7,083 nt of DNA from Amylibacter sp. (GTDB taxonomy: Bacteria > Pseudomonadota > Alphaproteobacteria > Rhodobacterales > Rhodobacteraceae), in contig JALWOO010000207.1 of the NCBI GenBank assembly GCA_027083485.1, positions 1-7,083 on the forward strand, read 5' to 3'. The notes beneath the pieces were generated by a model that searched no databases, had not been told where the DNA came from, and worked only from the letters and a program-made list of their open reading frames with translations. The position numbers and the translations under genes are program-made. This document shows, one piece after another, positions 1 to 6,672 of this stretch (its first letter is position 1; every line of letters begins with the position of its first letter).

Positions 1-707
1 GCGTAGACCCGAATTTCGTATTGGGCATGGGCGTCGGCGCGCAGGCGCAGGAAGTGGAACAGGTTGTGCAGATCGACCTTCCAGTACCACTGGGTATAGA
101 TGTTGGCCGGCAGGTTCATCCGTGCCAGTTCGCGGGCCAGACCGTTTTGGCCTTCATCCGAAATCATCGCCTCGTAATTGTCATAGCAGCGGTTGGAATC
201 GGCCTTGAGGATTTCCAGCACTCGGGCGGCTTCTTCGCCTTCCAGCACCTGACCACGGCCCTGATTATTGACCACCGATTGCGCGTTCACGTGTTCCGGC
301 GCGGGGATGTAGAACTCCCGATCAAGGATCGAATAGCGGGCGGAATATTCATTCACATTGGCGGTGCGGTGGCGAATCCACTGGCGCGCCACGAACACCG
401 GCAGTTTCACATGCAGCTTGATTTCGCACATTTCAAACGGGGTCGAATGCCAGTGGCGCATCAGATAGCGGATCAAGCCTTCGTCATTGGTCACCGCCTT
501 GGTGCCGCGCCCATAGGACACGCGCGCCGCCTGACAAATGGCGCTGTCATCGCCCATATAATCGATCACCCGCACAAAACCGTGGTCCAGCACCGGATAG
601 GCGGTATAGAGGTGTTCCTCCATTCCCGGCACCGTGGCACGGCGGGTTTGGTGGCTCTGGGCTCGTTGCTGTTCAATTTCGGCAAGTTGTTCCGGGGTCA
701 GGGTCAT
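1..707 (-). CDS. thyX: Flavin-dependent thymidylate synthase ThyX (partial, C-terminus beyond left edge)
   Basis: ThyX makes dTMP from dUMP, using methylenetetrahydrofolate as carbon donor and NADPH-reduced FAD as reductant. It replaces ThyA and is a cytosolic homotetramer. Translating the minus strand from the ATG at 705-707 gives about 235 residues with no stop before the edge. The family signature RHRTxxxNEYSxRYS is present as [15 protein letters not shown] at about residues 112-126. Other recognisable blocks are [14 protein letters not shown] (41-54), [11 protein letters not shown] (60-70) and, near the edge, [17 protein letters not shown]. Family members in this group run to about 300 residues, so roughly the last 60-70 are missing. 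The start is chosen because the protein begins [14 protein letters not shown] like related proteins, although no clear Shine-Dalgarno precedes it. An in-frame GTG lies 33 bases upstream. The gene is transcribed divergently from the lipoprotein operon. Confidence 0.96.
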   Translation of the reverse strand, partial: MTLTPEQLAEIEQQRAQSHQTRRATVPGMEEHLYTAYPVLDHGFVRVIDYMGDDSAICQAARVSYGRGTKAVTNDEGLIRYLMRHWHSTPFEMCEIKLHVKLPVFVARQWIRHRTANVNEYSARYSILDREFYIPAPEHVNAQSVVNNQGRGQVLEGEEAARVLEILKADSNRCYDNYEAMISDEGQNGLARELARMNLPANIYTQWYWKVDLHNLFHFLRLRADAHAQYEIRVY

Positions 708-738
708 GGGAGGCTCGCTTTTGTATGTGACTCGCGCC

Positions 739-767
739 ACTATATCTAGAAGCGACCGTTCAGGAAA
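739..767 (-). promoter_or_regulatory. Candidate sigma-70-type promoter of thyX
   Basis: Reading the minus strand, TATAGT (739-744, five of six matches to TATAAT) lies 17 bases downstream of TTTCCT (762-767, three of six matches to TTGACA). Transcription would start near 731 and leave a leader of about 24 bases before the thyX ATG. The -10 element and spacing are good but the -35 is poor, so this is only a plausible site. Confidence 0.35.
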
Positions 768-776
768 CCCAATATA

Positions 777-789
777 CTGTGGACCACAG
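777..789. promoter_or_regulatory. Perfect 13-bp palindrome between divergent genes, possible operator
   Basis: CTGTGG and CCACAG form a perfect inverted repeat around a single central A. It sits about 10 bases upstream of the candidate thyX -35 and about 54 bases upstream of the candidate -35 of the lipoprotein gene, which would suit a dimeric regulator serving either gene. The arms are only 6 bp, so chance is possible. I cannot assign it to a regulator family, and it does not match Fur, Irr or RirA consensus sites. Confidence 0.3.
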
Positions 790-842
790 ACTGCCTGCCT
801 GCGCAGAATTGCAACAGTCGGTGCCAGAAGTGCTTCAGATTC

Positions 843-873
843 TTGACAAAAACCGTCCCAAACATGCAAAGAT
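843..873 (+). promoter_or_regulatory. Candidate promoter of the lipoprotein-Slam-helicase operon
   Basis: A perfect TTGACA -35 hexamer lies at 843-848. The expected -10 zone holds only weak matches, the best being AAAGAT at 868-873 (three of six, spacer 19). Alphaproteobacterial promoters often have a weak -10, and a start near 880 would give a leader of roughly 24 bases. The AAGG at 893-896, 7 bases before the ATG at 904, is the likely ribosome binding site. Confidence 0.4.
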
Positions 874-903
874 CGGCCAGAGAGCAGGCGACAAGGCAAA
901 AAA

Positions 904-1767
904 ATGAAAAGCAAAATGTTATGGGCCACGGCAGCAGCGGTGACACTGGCTGCCTGTACAGGTGGCGGTGATGGATGCACCTATACGCCCCTTTTGGGTG
1001 ACGTGGGAACATGTACAACCAACGGTGACATTCCCGTAGGGGGCACTGTGAATGGCACCGGAGCAACGGCAAAACTGCTAACCGGCGATTATTCTGCATC
1101 ACGCATTGAATACGATGCTGCGGCAGATCAGTTAATCGTGGAATCCCTGCCCTTTGATGATAACGTGTTTGAAGGTCGCTATGATCGCGCCACCGCCTTT
1201 GATGTGGCCGGTTACAAGGCTTACCGCTCCACCAACGGGCTTGATAATTACATCGCCTATTATGGCACCAGCTCCACCGGCAACACCTCCAGTGCCATCG
1301 TTGCACAGGGCGGATACGGGGATCACGGCCATGCGGGGGGCGGCTATGCACGCAAAACCGCCGTCAACCTGCCTTCGACCACACAGCGGACTTATTATAA
1401 CGGATCTTATGTGGGACTGCGAACGGTGAATGACGGTACCGGATTTCTGGACATCATCACCGCCGACCTGAACATGGAAGCCGATTTCTCCGACAACAAG
1501 GTCCGTGGATTTATCCGCAATCGCCAGTTCAAGCAGCAACAAAGCGCAGCTGGCGTCGGATCGGACATGGCATTGACCGAAAGCACGATTCTGCGTGACG
1601 AGGCAATCTTCAATGATGGTGCCGTTTCCGGAACCGTTGATGCGACAAACGTGAATGGCACTTGGGAAGGCCTGTTTGGCGGCCCGAATGGCGAAGAGGT
1701 TGCCGGCGTCGTGATCATCAACCACGGGGATTTTCGCGAAACGGGCAGCTTTGTTGCCGAGCAATAG
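904..1767 (+). CDS. Surface lipoprotein with TbpB-like beta-barrel domain, predicted Slam/T11SS cargo
   Basis: The 287-residue product begins with a lipoprotein signal peptide: a Lys-rich start, a short hydrophobic stretch and the lipobox LAAC, with lipidated Cys at residue 18. Thr follows the Cys, so there is no Asp inner-membrane retention signal. C25 and C37 are the only other cysteines and could form a disulfide near the anchor. The rest is Gly/Asn/Thr-rich and beta-patterned. Its wording fits the transferrin-binding-protein-B-like barrel: [10 protein letters not shown] (164-173), alternating strands with internal charges to about 206, and the C-terminal block [17 protein letters not shown] (252-268) ending GSFVAEQ. 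In known systems such barrels are recognised by Slam proteins, and the very next gene is one, 3 bases away. A His/Gly-rich loop, [14 protein letters not shown] (136-149), may be a ligand-contact segment. No ligand can be named, and transferrin binding is unlikely outside host-adapted bacteria. Confidence 0.85.
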   Translation: MKSKMLWATAAAVTLAACTGGGDGCTYTPLLGDVGTCTTNGDIPVGGTVNGTGATAKLLTGDYSASRIEYDAAADQLIVESLPFDDNVFEGRYDRATAFDVAGYKAYRSTNGLDNYIAYYGTSSTGNTSSAIVAQGGYGDHGHAGGGYARKTAVNLPSTTQRTYYNGSYVGLRTVNDGTGFLDIITADLNMEADFSDNKVRGFIRNRQFKQQQSAAGVGSDMALTESTILRDEAIFNDGAVSGTVDATNVNGTWEGLFGGPNGEEVAGVVIINHGDFRETGSFVAEQ

Positions 1768-1770
1768 GCC

Positions 1771-3138
1771 ATGGCGCTGCGCCACAAATTTATCGGAACA
1801 CTGGCCGGTCTGATGATCGGCCTTTGTGGTGTTGCACAGGCTAAAACCCTGAACAGCACACAGGCCCGCGCCGCCGCCTGGCAAGCCTTGCAGGCAGGCA
1901 AACCGGCCCTGACCCTGCGCATCGCCAAGGCCTTGCGCGCCAAACCGGCGGTGGATTTCGAGCTGGTTTTCCTTCAGGCGCTGGCGCTGCATGATCTGGG
2001 CCATGAAACCGCTGCCACACAGGCCGGCAACCACGCTTACCGGCTGGCGAAAACCGATGGTCAACGTTTTGACGCCGCGCATCTGGTGGCCAAGGCCCAT
2101 TTTGCAGCGGGCCGCAAAGGGCGCGCACAATTCTGGTTGCGCCGGGCCACACAAAATGCCCCCGATGCACGGGCAAAATCCCTGACCATCCGCGATTTCC
2201 GCTTTATCCGGCAAAACAAGCCGTTTTCCAGCCGGTTTTTTCTGAGCATTTTTCCTTCCAATAACATCAACAACGGATCTCTGAACGATACGGTTATGGT
2301 CAACGGGTTGCCGTTCAAGGTGCCCGCCTCGGGCCTGCCCCATTCCGGCACCGGTCTGACGGCGGGATTTGAAACCAGCTATAGCAAACAGGTTGACCAC
2401 CGCACGCGCCTGAAATTCGGCGTGTTTGCCCTTGGCACCACCTACCGGCTCTCTGCGGCGGCAAGGGCGCTCGGATCGGGCAAAACCGGTGCCGATTTCG
2501 CCTTTGCCACCCTTGAGGCCCGTTTCACCCTGACCCGTCAGGCGCAATCCAATAACACGGCTCGCAAGGCTTTCACCCTGAATGCCGCCCTTGGCCATAG
2601 CTGGTATGGCGGCAACCCGCTGTCGGTGCATTTTCGCGCAGATATGGTGCAGGATTTCCGCCTGAACAGCCATTTCGGGGCCGACATCGGTATCGGATTC
2701 AACATTCAGAACCGGCTCGATGATCCGCGTGCCTCCTCAAAGGCGGTCAATCTGGACCTTGGCATCAGCCGCCGCCTGCCACGGGGGCAACGCCTGCGTT
2801 TCGGACTCACGCTGCATCGGGAACCGTCACAATCCAGTCTGGTGAACAACACCGCATTAGGAGCCAACCTGCGCTATACCCTGCCCGAAATGGCCTGGGA
2901 TATTCGCCCGACCCTGCAACTGGATTACAAACACACCGATTACCGGCACAGCTTTATCGGCGGGGTGCAGCGCAAGGACGCGAAGCTGAGCGCGAAATTG
3001 TCCCTGTTTTTCCCCAAGGCTTCCTACTATGGATTTGCTCCCACGCTGAATTTGGGCCTGAGTCGAAATAATTCCACCTCCAGCATCAACACAACCCATG
3101 ATGCGCGGGTCAGTTTCGGCTTTAATTCCACCTTCTAG
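1771..3138 (+). CDS. Surface lipoprotein assembly modifier (Slam, DUF560; type XI secretion translocon)
   Basis: The 455-residue protein has a Sec signal peptide (hydrophobic residues 8-20, likely cleavage after AQA at 24). An alpha-helical, Ala-rich segment at about 28-148 follows, with TPR-like repeats (AWQALQAGKPALTLRIAKAL; RAQFWLRRATQNAPD). The C-terminal part, about 150-455, is a predicted outer-membrane beta-barrel of alternating strands with aromatic girdles, ending in Phe. The segment FPSNNINNGS (161-170) at the domain junction and the SYYGFAP strand (418-424) are wording I recognise from alphaproteobacterial Slam proteins. In the best-studied members the barrel moves substrate lipoproteins across the outer membrane, aided by the periplasmic TPR part. 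It begins 3 bases after the lipoprotein stop and has only a weak GAG before the ATG, which suggests translational coupling to the cargo gene. A generic porin is the alternative, but the TPR domain and neighbour argue against it. Confidence 0.88.
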   Translation: MALRHKFIGTLAGLMIGLCGVAQAKTLNSTQARAAAWQALQAGKPALTLRIAKALRAKPAVDFELVFLQALALHDLGHETAATQAGNHAYRLAKTDGQRFDAAHLVAKAHFAAGRKGRAQFWLRRATQNAPDARAKSLTIRDFRFIRQNKPFSSRFFLSIFPSNNINNGSLNDTVMVNGLPFKVPASGLPHSGTGLTAGFETSYSKQVDHRTRLKFGVFALGTTYRLSAAARALGSGKTGADFAFATLEARFTLTRQAQSNNTARKAFTLNAALGHSWYGGNPLSVHFRADMVQDFRLNSHFGADIGIGFNIQNRLDDPRASSKAVNLDLGISRRLPRGQRLRFGLTLHREPSQSSLVNNTALGANLRYTLPEMAWDIRPTLQLDYKHTDYRHSFIGGVQRKDAKLSAKLSLFFPKASYYGFAPTLNLGLSRNNSTSSINTTHDARVSFGFNSTF

Positions 3139-3167
3139 ATGGCTAGTTTGGCCCTGAACCCAAACGC

Positions 3168-3171
3168 GGAG
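3168..3171 (+). promoter_or_regulatory. Ribosome binding site deciding the helicase start
   Basis: GGAG lies 9 bases before the ATG at 3181. The alternative in-frame ATG at 3139 directly abuts the Slam stop codon and has no purine-rich site before it, so initiation at 3181 is favoured. Confidence 0.55.
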
Positions 3172-3180
3172 CCGCCCCTT

Positions 3181-4698
3181 ATGATATTTTCCGACGATCA
3201 GGCGGTCGCCTATGACGCCATCAGCGAGGCGTTGAAATCGGCGGGGGTGGATCTGGACAATGGCACCCTGCTGCCCCAATCGGCGGGCAGCGATCAGGTG
3301 ATGGCGATTTTGGGCAAGGCGGGATCGGGTAAAACCATGCTGCTGGCCAAACTGGCCGAGGCCCTTGCCGAGGCGGGCGTTGAAACGGTTTCCGGCGATT
3401 ACGAGAGCAAAAAGCGCAAGGACCAGCGCACGCTGGCAATTCTGGCCCCTACCAACAAGGCTGCCAGCGTGTTGCGCAATCAGGGCGTGCCGGCAACCAC
3501 CATCCACCGGATTTTATACACCCCGATGTATGATCCCGAATACGAGAAAATTGCCGAGTGGCTGAACGGGAATGGCGACAGGCCGGAAATCGAGGGCCTG
3601 ACCGATATGGCGCTGGATCGGGCGTTTGCGTTTTTTCAGACCAATAAATCCATCCCCGGCGCGCTGGCGATGGCGGGGCTGCGCGGCTCGGATTTCATTG
3701 TCGGCTGGAAACGGCGGGATGAGCCGCTGGACATCGGGTTTATCGACGAAAGCTCGATGCTGGACGACCGGCAACTGGATGATTTAAAAGAGATATTCAC
3801 AACCCTGATCCTGTTTGGCGATCCGGCACAGCTGGCCCCTGTGGGGCAATCCGGCTCCATGGCCTTTGACAAACTGCCCGAGGGCCGCCTGCAAATGCTG
3901 TCGCGCGTACACCGGCAGGAACAGGACAATCCGATCCTTGATCTGGCCCATGCGCTGGCCGATGACAGCCTGACCTTCGAGGGGTTCGAGCGCATGATCG
4001 AACAGGCCGCCGCGCGCGATGATCGCGTGGTTGTCGCCCAACGCGTACAAGCCAGCGCCATGGCCCGCGCGCCGGTGCTGGTCTGGCGAAATGCCACGCG
4101 CATTCGTCTGATCCACGCTTTTCGCAACGCCTATCAGGCCCCGGCAGAAATGCTTCTGCCGGGCGAGCCGCTGATTTGTGACGGCATCGAGCTGCCGATG
4201 AAACACCGCAAAAAGCGGGTGGATCTGGAGGCCCGCGGCCTGATCAAAGGTGCGCAGGTGGTGTTTTTGGGCGTCGGGCGCAAACCCGGCTTTTCGCGCC
4301 TGCATGTGCTGGGCGCGCCGGACCCGCAGGTGTCCGCCGCCACCATCATCAAAATCGAAATGCCCGGCGAGGAAGAACCGTTTATTCCCTCGGCCGCCCG
4401 TATGGGCGCAGCCTTTGTGCATGGGGCGGCCTGTACCATTCACAAGGCGCAGGGATCGCAATGGGACGAGGTGCAGGTGTTTGCGCCGGACCTCTATGCC
4501 GCTGCCCGCGCGGGGCGGACCGAAGCGGGCATCCCCTTGTGGAAACGGCTGGCTTATGTGGCGATCACCCGCGCGCAAACCCGATTGCATTGGGTTACGC
4601 GTTATATGCTGGCCAAACCGACAGAGCCGCTCACCACTGATGATTTACGCGCGGCACCCCCTGCCCCGCTGACCCTTGAATTGCAGGAGCCAACATGA
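3181..4698 (+). CDS. RecD/UvrD-like superfamily 1 DNA helicase (AAA family ATPase)
   Basis: An ATP-driven DNA translocase or helicase, cytosolic, of the SF1 RecD/Dda-like group, 505 residues from this start. Motifs appear in order: Walker A GKAGSGKT (45-52), motif Ia LAPTNKAA (88-95), Walker B FIDESSM (187-193, D189/E190), motif III GDPAQLAPVGQ (213-223), the motif IV-type SRVHRQ (241-246), motif V TIHKAQGSQW (419-428) and motif VI YVAITRAQ (459-466, with arginine-finger candidate R464). The last two form the UvrD_C_2 domain. There is no N-terminal RecD2-type extension and no nuclease domain. All ATPase residues I can check are intact. I chose the ATG at 3181 because it has a good ribosome binding site and starts MIFSDDQA, matching related proteins; the ATG at 3139 would add 14 residues of unfamilial sequence. 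Its stop overlaps the next start (ATGA), so the two are probably coupled. The DNA substrate and pathway are unknown. Confidence 0.92.
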   Translation: MIFSDDQAVAYDAISEALKSAGVDLDNGTLLPQSAGSDQVMAILGKAGSGKTMLLAKLAEALAEAGVETVSGDYESKKRKDQRTLAILAPTNKAASVLRNQGVPATTIHRILYTPMYDPEYEKIAEWLNGNGDRPEIEGLTDMALDRAFAFFQTNKSIPGALAMAGLRGSDFIVGWKRRDEPLDIGFIDESSMLDDRQLDDLKEIFTTLILFGDPAQLAPVGQSGSMAFDKLPEGRLQMLSRVHRQEQDNPILDLAHALADDSLTFEGFERMIEQAAARDDRVVVAQRVQASAMARAPVLVWRNATRIRLIHAFRNAYQAPAEMLLPGEPLICDGIELPMKHRKKRVDLEARGLIKGAQVVFLGVGRKPGFSRLHVLGAPDPQVSAATIIKIEMPGEEEPFIPSAARMGAAFVHGAACTIHKAQGSQWDEVQVFAPDLYAAARAGRTEAGIPLWKRLAYVAITRAQTRLHWVTRYMLAKPTEPLTTDDLRAAPPAPLTLELQEPT

Positions 4699-5174
4699 CC
4701 GATACCCCCTCCGATGCGCTATTGCGCAAAATCCTGACCGAAACCAAAACCATCGCCCTTGTCGGCGTGTCGATGAATTCGGTGCGCCCGTCCTATTTCG
4801 TGGCGCGATATTTGTCGCTCAAGGGATTTCGGGTGATCCCCGTGAACCCCGGACAGGCCGGCAAGGAACTGTTTGGCGAAATGATTTATGGCTCGCTTGC
4901 CGATATTCCCAAGGACATCAAGGTCGACATGGTGGATATTTTCCGCCGCTCCGAACATGTGCCCCCGATTGTGGAAATGGCGCTGGCAGAATTGCCGGAT
5001 TTGAAAACCGTCTGGATGCAAATCGGGGTGCGCAATGCCGAGGCCGCCGCCATGGCCGAGGCCAAAGGCATTCAGGTGGTTCAGAACCGCTGTCCCAAGA
5101 TCGAATACCAGCGGCTTTATGGTGAATTGCGCATGGGCGGGTTCAACACGGGGATTATTTCGTCAAAACTGTAG
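4695..5174 (+). CDS. CoA-binding protein (CoA_binding_2 / YccU-like, Rossmann fold)
   Basis: A 159-residue, single-domain soluble protein of the CoA_binding_2 family, related to the nucleotide-binding domain of succinyl-CoA synthetase alpha subunits. The N-terminal TIALVGVSMNSVRPSYFVA (19-37) is the dinucleotide-like glycine loop. FRVIPVNPGQAG (45-56) is the second strand and loop, VDMVDIFR (77-84) the third, and the C-terminal NRCPKIEY (131-138) is the usual conserved end block with Cys133. Members bind CoA in vitro or in structures but have no established reaction. The ATG overlaps the helicase stop by 4 bases and is preceded by a strong AGGAG at 4685-4689, so the start is secure. The full-length match and tight coupling support co-expression with the helicase. 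It probably ends the operon, because hairpins follow directly after the stop. Confidence 0.93.
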   Translation: MTDTPSDALLRKILTETKTIALVGVSMNSVRPSYFVARYLSLKGFRVIPVNPGQAGKELFGEMIYGSLADIPKDIKVDMVDIFRRSEHVPPIVEMALAELPDLKTVWMQIGVRNAEAAAMAEAKGIQVVQNRCPKIEYQRLYGELRMGGFNTGIISSKL

Positions 5175-5176
5175 AC

Positions 5177-5231
5177 TGGGGGCGCTGCCCCCAAGGCCCG
5201 ATGGGCCTTTCCCCCGTGATATTTGGGGAAA
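5177..5231. repeat. Three adjacent perfect hairpins, REP-like element at operon end
   Basis: Directly after the CoA-binding gene lie three nearly contiguous inverted repeats. The first is TGGGGGC/GCCCCCA with a 3-base loop (5177-5193). The second is AAGGCCC/GGGCCTT with loop GAT (5193-5209). The third is TTTCCCC/GGGGAAA with a 10-base loop (5208-5231). No long T run follows the first two, so this is not a classical intrinsic terminator, although it may stabilise or end the upstream mRNA. From memory, similar GC-rich modules containing CCCCCG-GATATTT occur often at gene ends in Rhodobacterales. Only one copy is present in this window. Confidence 0.7.
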
Positions 5232-5267
5232 ATGGAATTGTATTGTCGGCGCGGGTACATTCACCGG

Positions 5268-5296
5268 TTGAGCCTTATGGTGCCCTGCCCTAAGCT
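5268..5296 (+). promoter_or_regulatory. Candidate promoter of metY
   Basis: TTGAGC (5268-5273) and TAAGCT (5291-5296) are separated by 17 bases, with four of six and three of six consensus matches. Transcription would begin near 5303, just ahead of the ribosome binding site GAGAGGA at 5308-5314, which is 6 bases before the ATG. I see no convincing SAM riboswitch in the leader. Confidence 0.35.
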
Positions 5297-5320
5297 GGAA
5301 AGACAACGAGAGGAAACAAC

Positions 5321-6613
5321 ATGACTGAACGCCCTGCCTTTGGCTTTGAGACTTTGCAAATTCACGCCGGTGCCCGTCCGGATCCGGCAACCGGTGCCCG
5401 CCAGACACCGATTTACCAGACCACCGGCTATGTGTTTCGCGATGCGGATCATGCAGCGGCGCTGTTCAATTTGCAGGAGGTTGGCTATATCTATTCCCGC
5501 CTGACCAACCCGACTGTTGCCGTCTTGCAGGAACGCATCGCCACGCTTGAAGGCGGCGTTGGCGCGGTCTGTTGTTCTTCGGGACATGCAGCACAGCTTA
5601 TGGCGCTGTTTCCGCTGATGGCACCCGGGCGCAATGTGGTGGCCTCGACGCGGCTTTATGGCGGCACGCTGACCCAGTTCAGCCAGACAATCAAACGCTT
5701 TGGCTGGTCTGCCACCTTTGTTGATTTTGATGACACAGAGGCGGTCAAGGCCGCCATTAACGACGACACCCGCGCGGTGTTTTGTGAATCGATTTCCAAT
5801 CCGGGCGGCTATGTTACCGACATTCCCGCAATTGCCAAAATTGCCGATGCCGCCGGTATTCCGCTGATCGTGGACAACACCACGGCCACGCCGTATTTGT
5901 GCAATCCGATTGCGCAAGGGGCCTCGCTTGTGGTGCATTCGACCACCAAATACCTGACCGGCAACGGCACGGTGACCGGCGGCTGTGTGGTGGATAGCGG
6001 CAAATTCAACTGGTCCGCGAATGACAAATTTCCCTCGCTGTCGGAACCGGAGCCGGCCTATCACGGGTTGAAATTCCATGAAACCTTTGGCGAATTGGCC
6101 TTTACCTTTCACGGCATAGCCATCGGGCTGCGCGATCTGGGCATGACCATGAATCCACAGGCTGCGCATTATACATTGATGGGGATTGAAACCCTGTCCT
6201 TGCGGATGCAGCGCCATGTGGAAAATGCCAGGGAAATCGCCGAGTGGCTCGAGGCCGATCCGCGGGTGGAATATGTGACCTATGCCGGACTGGCCAGTTC
6301 CCCCTATTTCGATCGGGCGCAAAAACTGTACCCCAAGGGCGCGGGCGCGTTGTTCACCTTTGCGGTCAAGGGCGGCTATGACGCCTGTGTAAAGCTGGTG
6401 GATTCGCTGGAATTGTTCAGCCATGTGGCCAACCTTGGCGATACGCGGTCGCTGATTATCCATTCCGCATCCACCACCCATCGCCAATTGAGCGAAGAAC
6501 AGCAAATCGCCGCCGGTGCCGCCCCGAATGTGGTGCGCCTGTCCATTGGCATTGAAACCGCCGCCGACCTGATTGCCGATCTGCATCAGGCATTGGCCAA
6601 GGCGACGAGCTAG
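5321..6613 (+). CDS. metY: O-acetylhomoserine sulfhydrylase (O-acetylhomoserine aminocarboxypropyltransferase)
   Basis: This PLP enzyme of the Cys/Met-metabolism family would convert O-acetyl-L-homoserine and sulfide to homocysteine and acetate, the direct sulfhydrylation route to methionine, in the cytosol. The 430-residue length is normal for the O-acetylhomoserine type; cystathionine synthases and lyases are shorter, about 380-400. The start GFETLQIHAG (8-17), YSRLTNPT (58-65, phosphate contacts from the neighbouring subunit), SSGHAAQ (86-92), VDNTTATPYL (184-193, D185 to the pyridine nitrogen) and HSTTKYLTGNGT (206-217) are all visible. Lys210 is the PLP lysine. LGDTRSLIIHSASTTH near the C-terminus is the substrate carboxylate region. 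A strong GAGAGGA supports the start. The loop after the lysine reads TGNGTVTGG, where many homologues have GGHGT, so a subgroup or another acyl-homoserine substrate is possible. It is separated from the upstream operon by a hairpin element and probably has its own promoter. Confidence 0.94.
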   Translation: MTERPAFGFETLQIHAGARPDPATGARQTPIYQTTGYVFRDADHAAALFNLQEVGYIYSRLTNPTVAVLQERIATLEGGVGAVCCSSGHAAQLMALFPLMAPGRNVVASTRLYGGTLTQFSQTIKRFGWSATFVDFDDTEAVKAAINDDTRAVFCESISNPGGYVTDIPAIAKIADAAGIPLIVDNTTATPYLCNPIAQGASLVVHSTTKYLTGNGTVTGGCVVDSGKFNWSANDKFPSLSEPEPAYHGLKFHETFGELAFTFHGIAIGLRDLGMTMNPQAAHYTLMGIETLSLRMQRHVENAREIAEWLEADPRVEYVTYAGLASSPYFDRAQKLYPKGAGALFTFAVKGGYDACVKLVDSLELFSHVANLGDTRSLIIHSASTTHRQLSEEQQIAAGAAPNVVRLSIGIETAADLIADLHQALAKATS

Positions 6614-6622
6614 CGCATAATT

Positions 6623-6650
6623 CCGGCGCGTTACCCCAATGCGCCGGTTT
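6623..6650 (+). terminator. Possible weak intrinsic terminator after metY
   Basis: CCGGCGC (6623-6629) and GCGCCGG (6641-6647) form a perfect 7-bp GC-rich stem with an 11-base loop, followed by only TTT. It lies 10 bases after the metY stop. The short T tract and large loop make it a weak candidate. Confidence 0.45.
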
Positions 6651-6672
6651 CATCCCGATTGAATAGTTTTTG

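Noticed and set aside
21..749. 242-codon plus-strand open frame over thyX
   Set aside because: The opposite strand encodes an unmistakable ThyX with its signature motif; the plus-strand translation shows no family sequence.
708..903. Iron-responsive operator (Fur, Irr or RirA type) for the TbpB-like lipoprotein
   Set aside because: The segment near 745-765 has TAGAA and TTCAG, but their spacing and sequence do not fit an Irr box, and no Fur-like 19-mer is visible.
746..1351. 201-codon minus-strand open frame in the divergent region
   Set aside because: It covers the start of the lipoprotein gene and the promoter region, and its translation is rich in Arg, His, Cys and Trp with no domain.
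1132..2673. 513-codon open frame on the minus strand, opposite the lipoprotein and Slam genes
   Set aside because: It spans two well-supported genes and its translation has no recognisable domain. It is Gly/Arg/Gln-rich, as expected from the reverse strand of GC-biased codons.
5177..5209. Classical rho-independent terminator
   Set aside because: The two GC-rich hairpins are not followed by a T tract (the next bases are TCCCCC), so the region is better described as a hairpin repeat.
5232..5320. SAM-II or SAM/SAH riboswitch upstream of metY
   Set aside because: Alphaproteobacterial methionine genes often carry one, but I could not line up the conserved SAM-II core or a pseudoknot here. A covariance-model scan would settle it.
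5261..6586. 441-codon minus-strand open frame opposite metY
   Set aside because: It mirrors a clear full-length enzyme gene, has no recognisable family sequence, and arises from codon bias in the third position.
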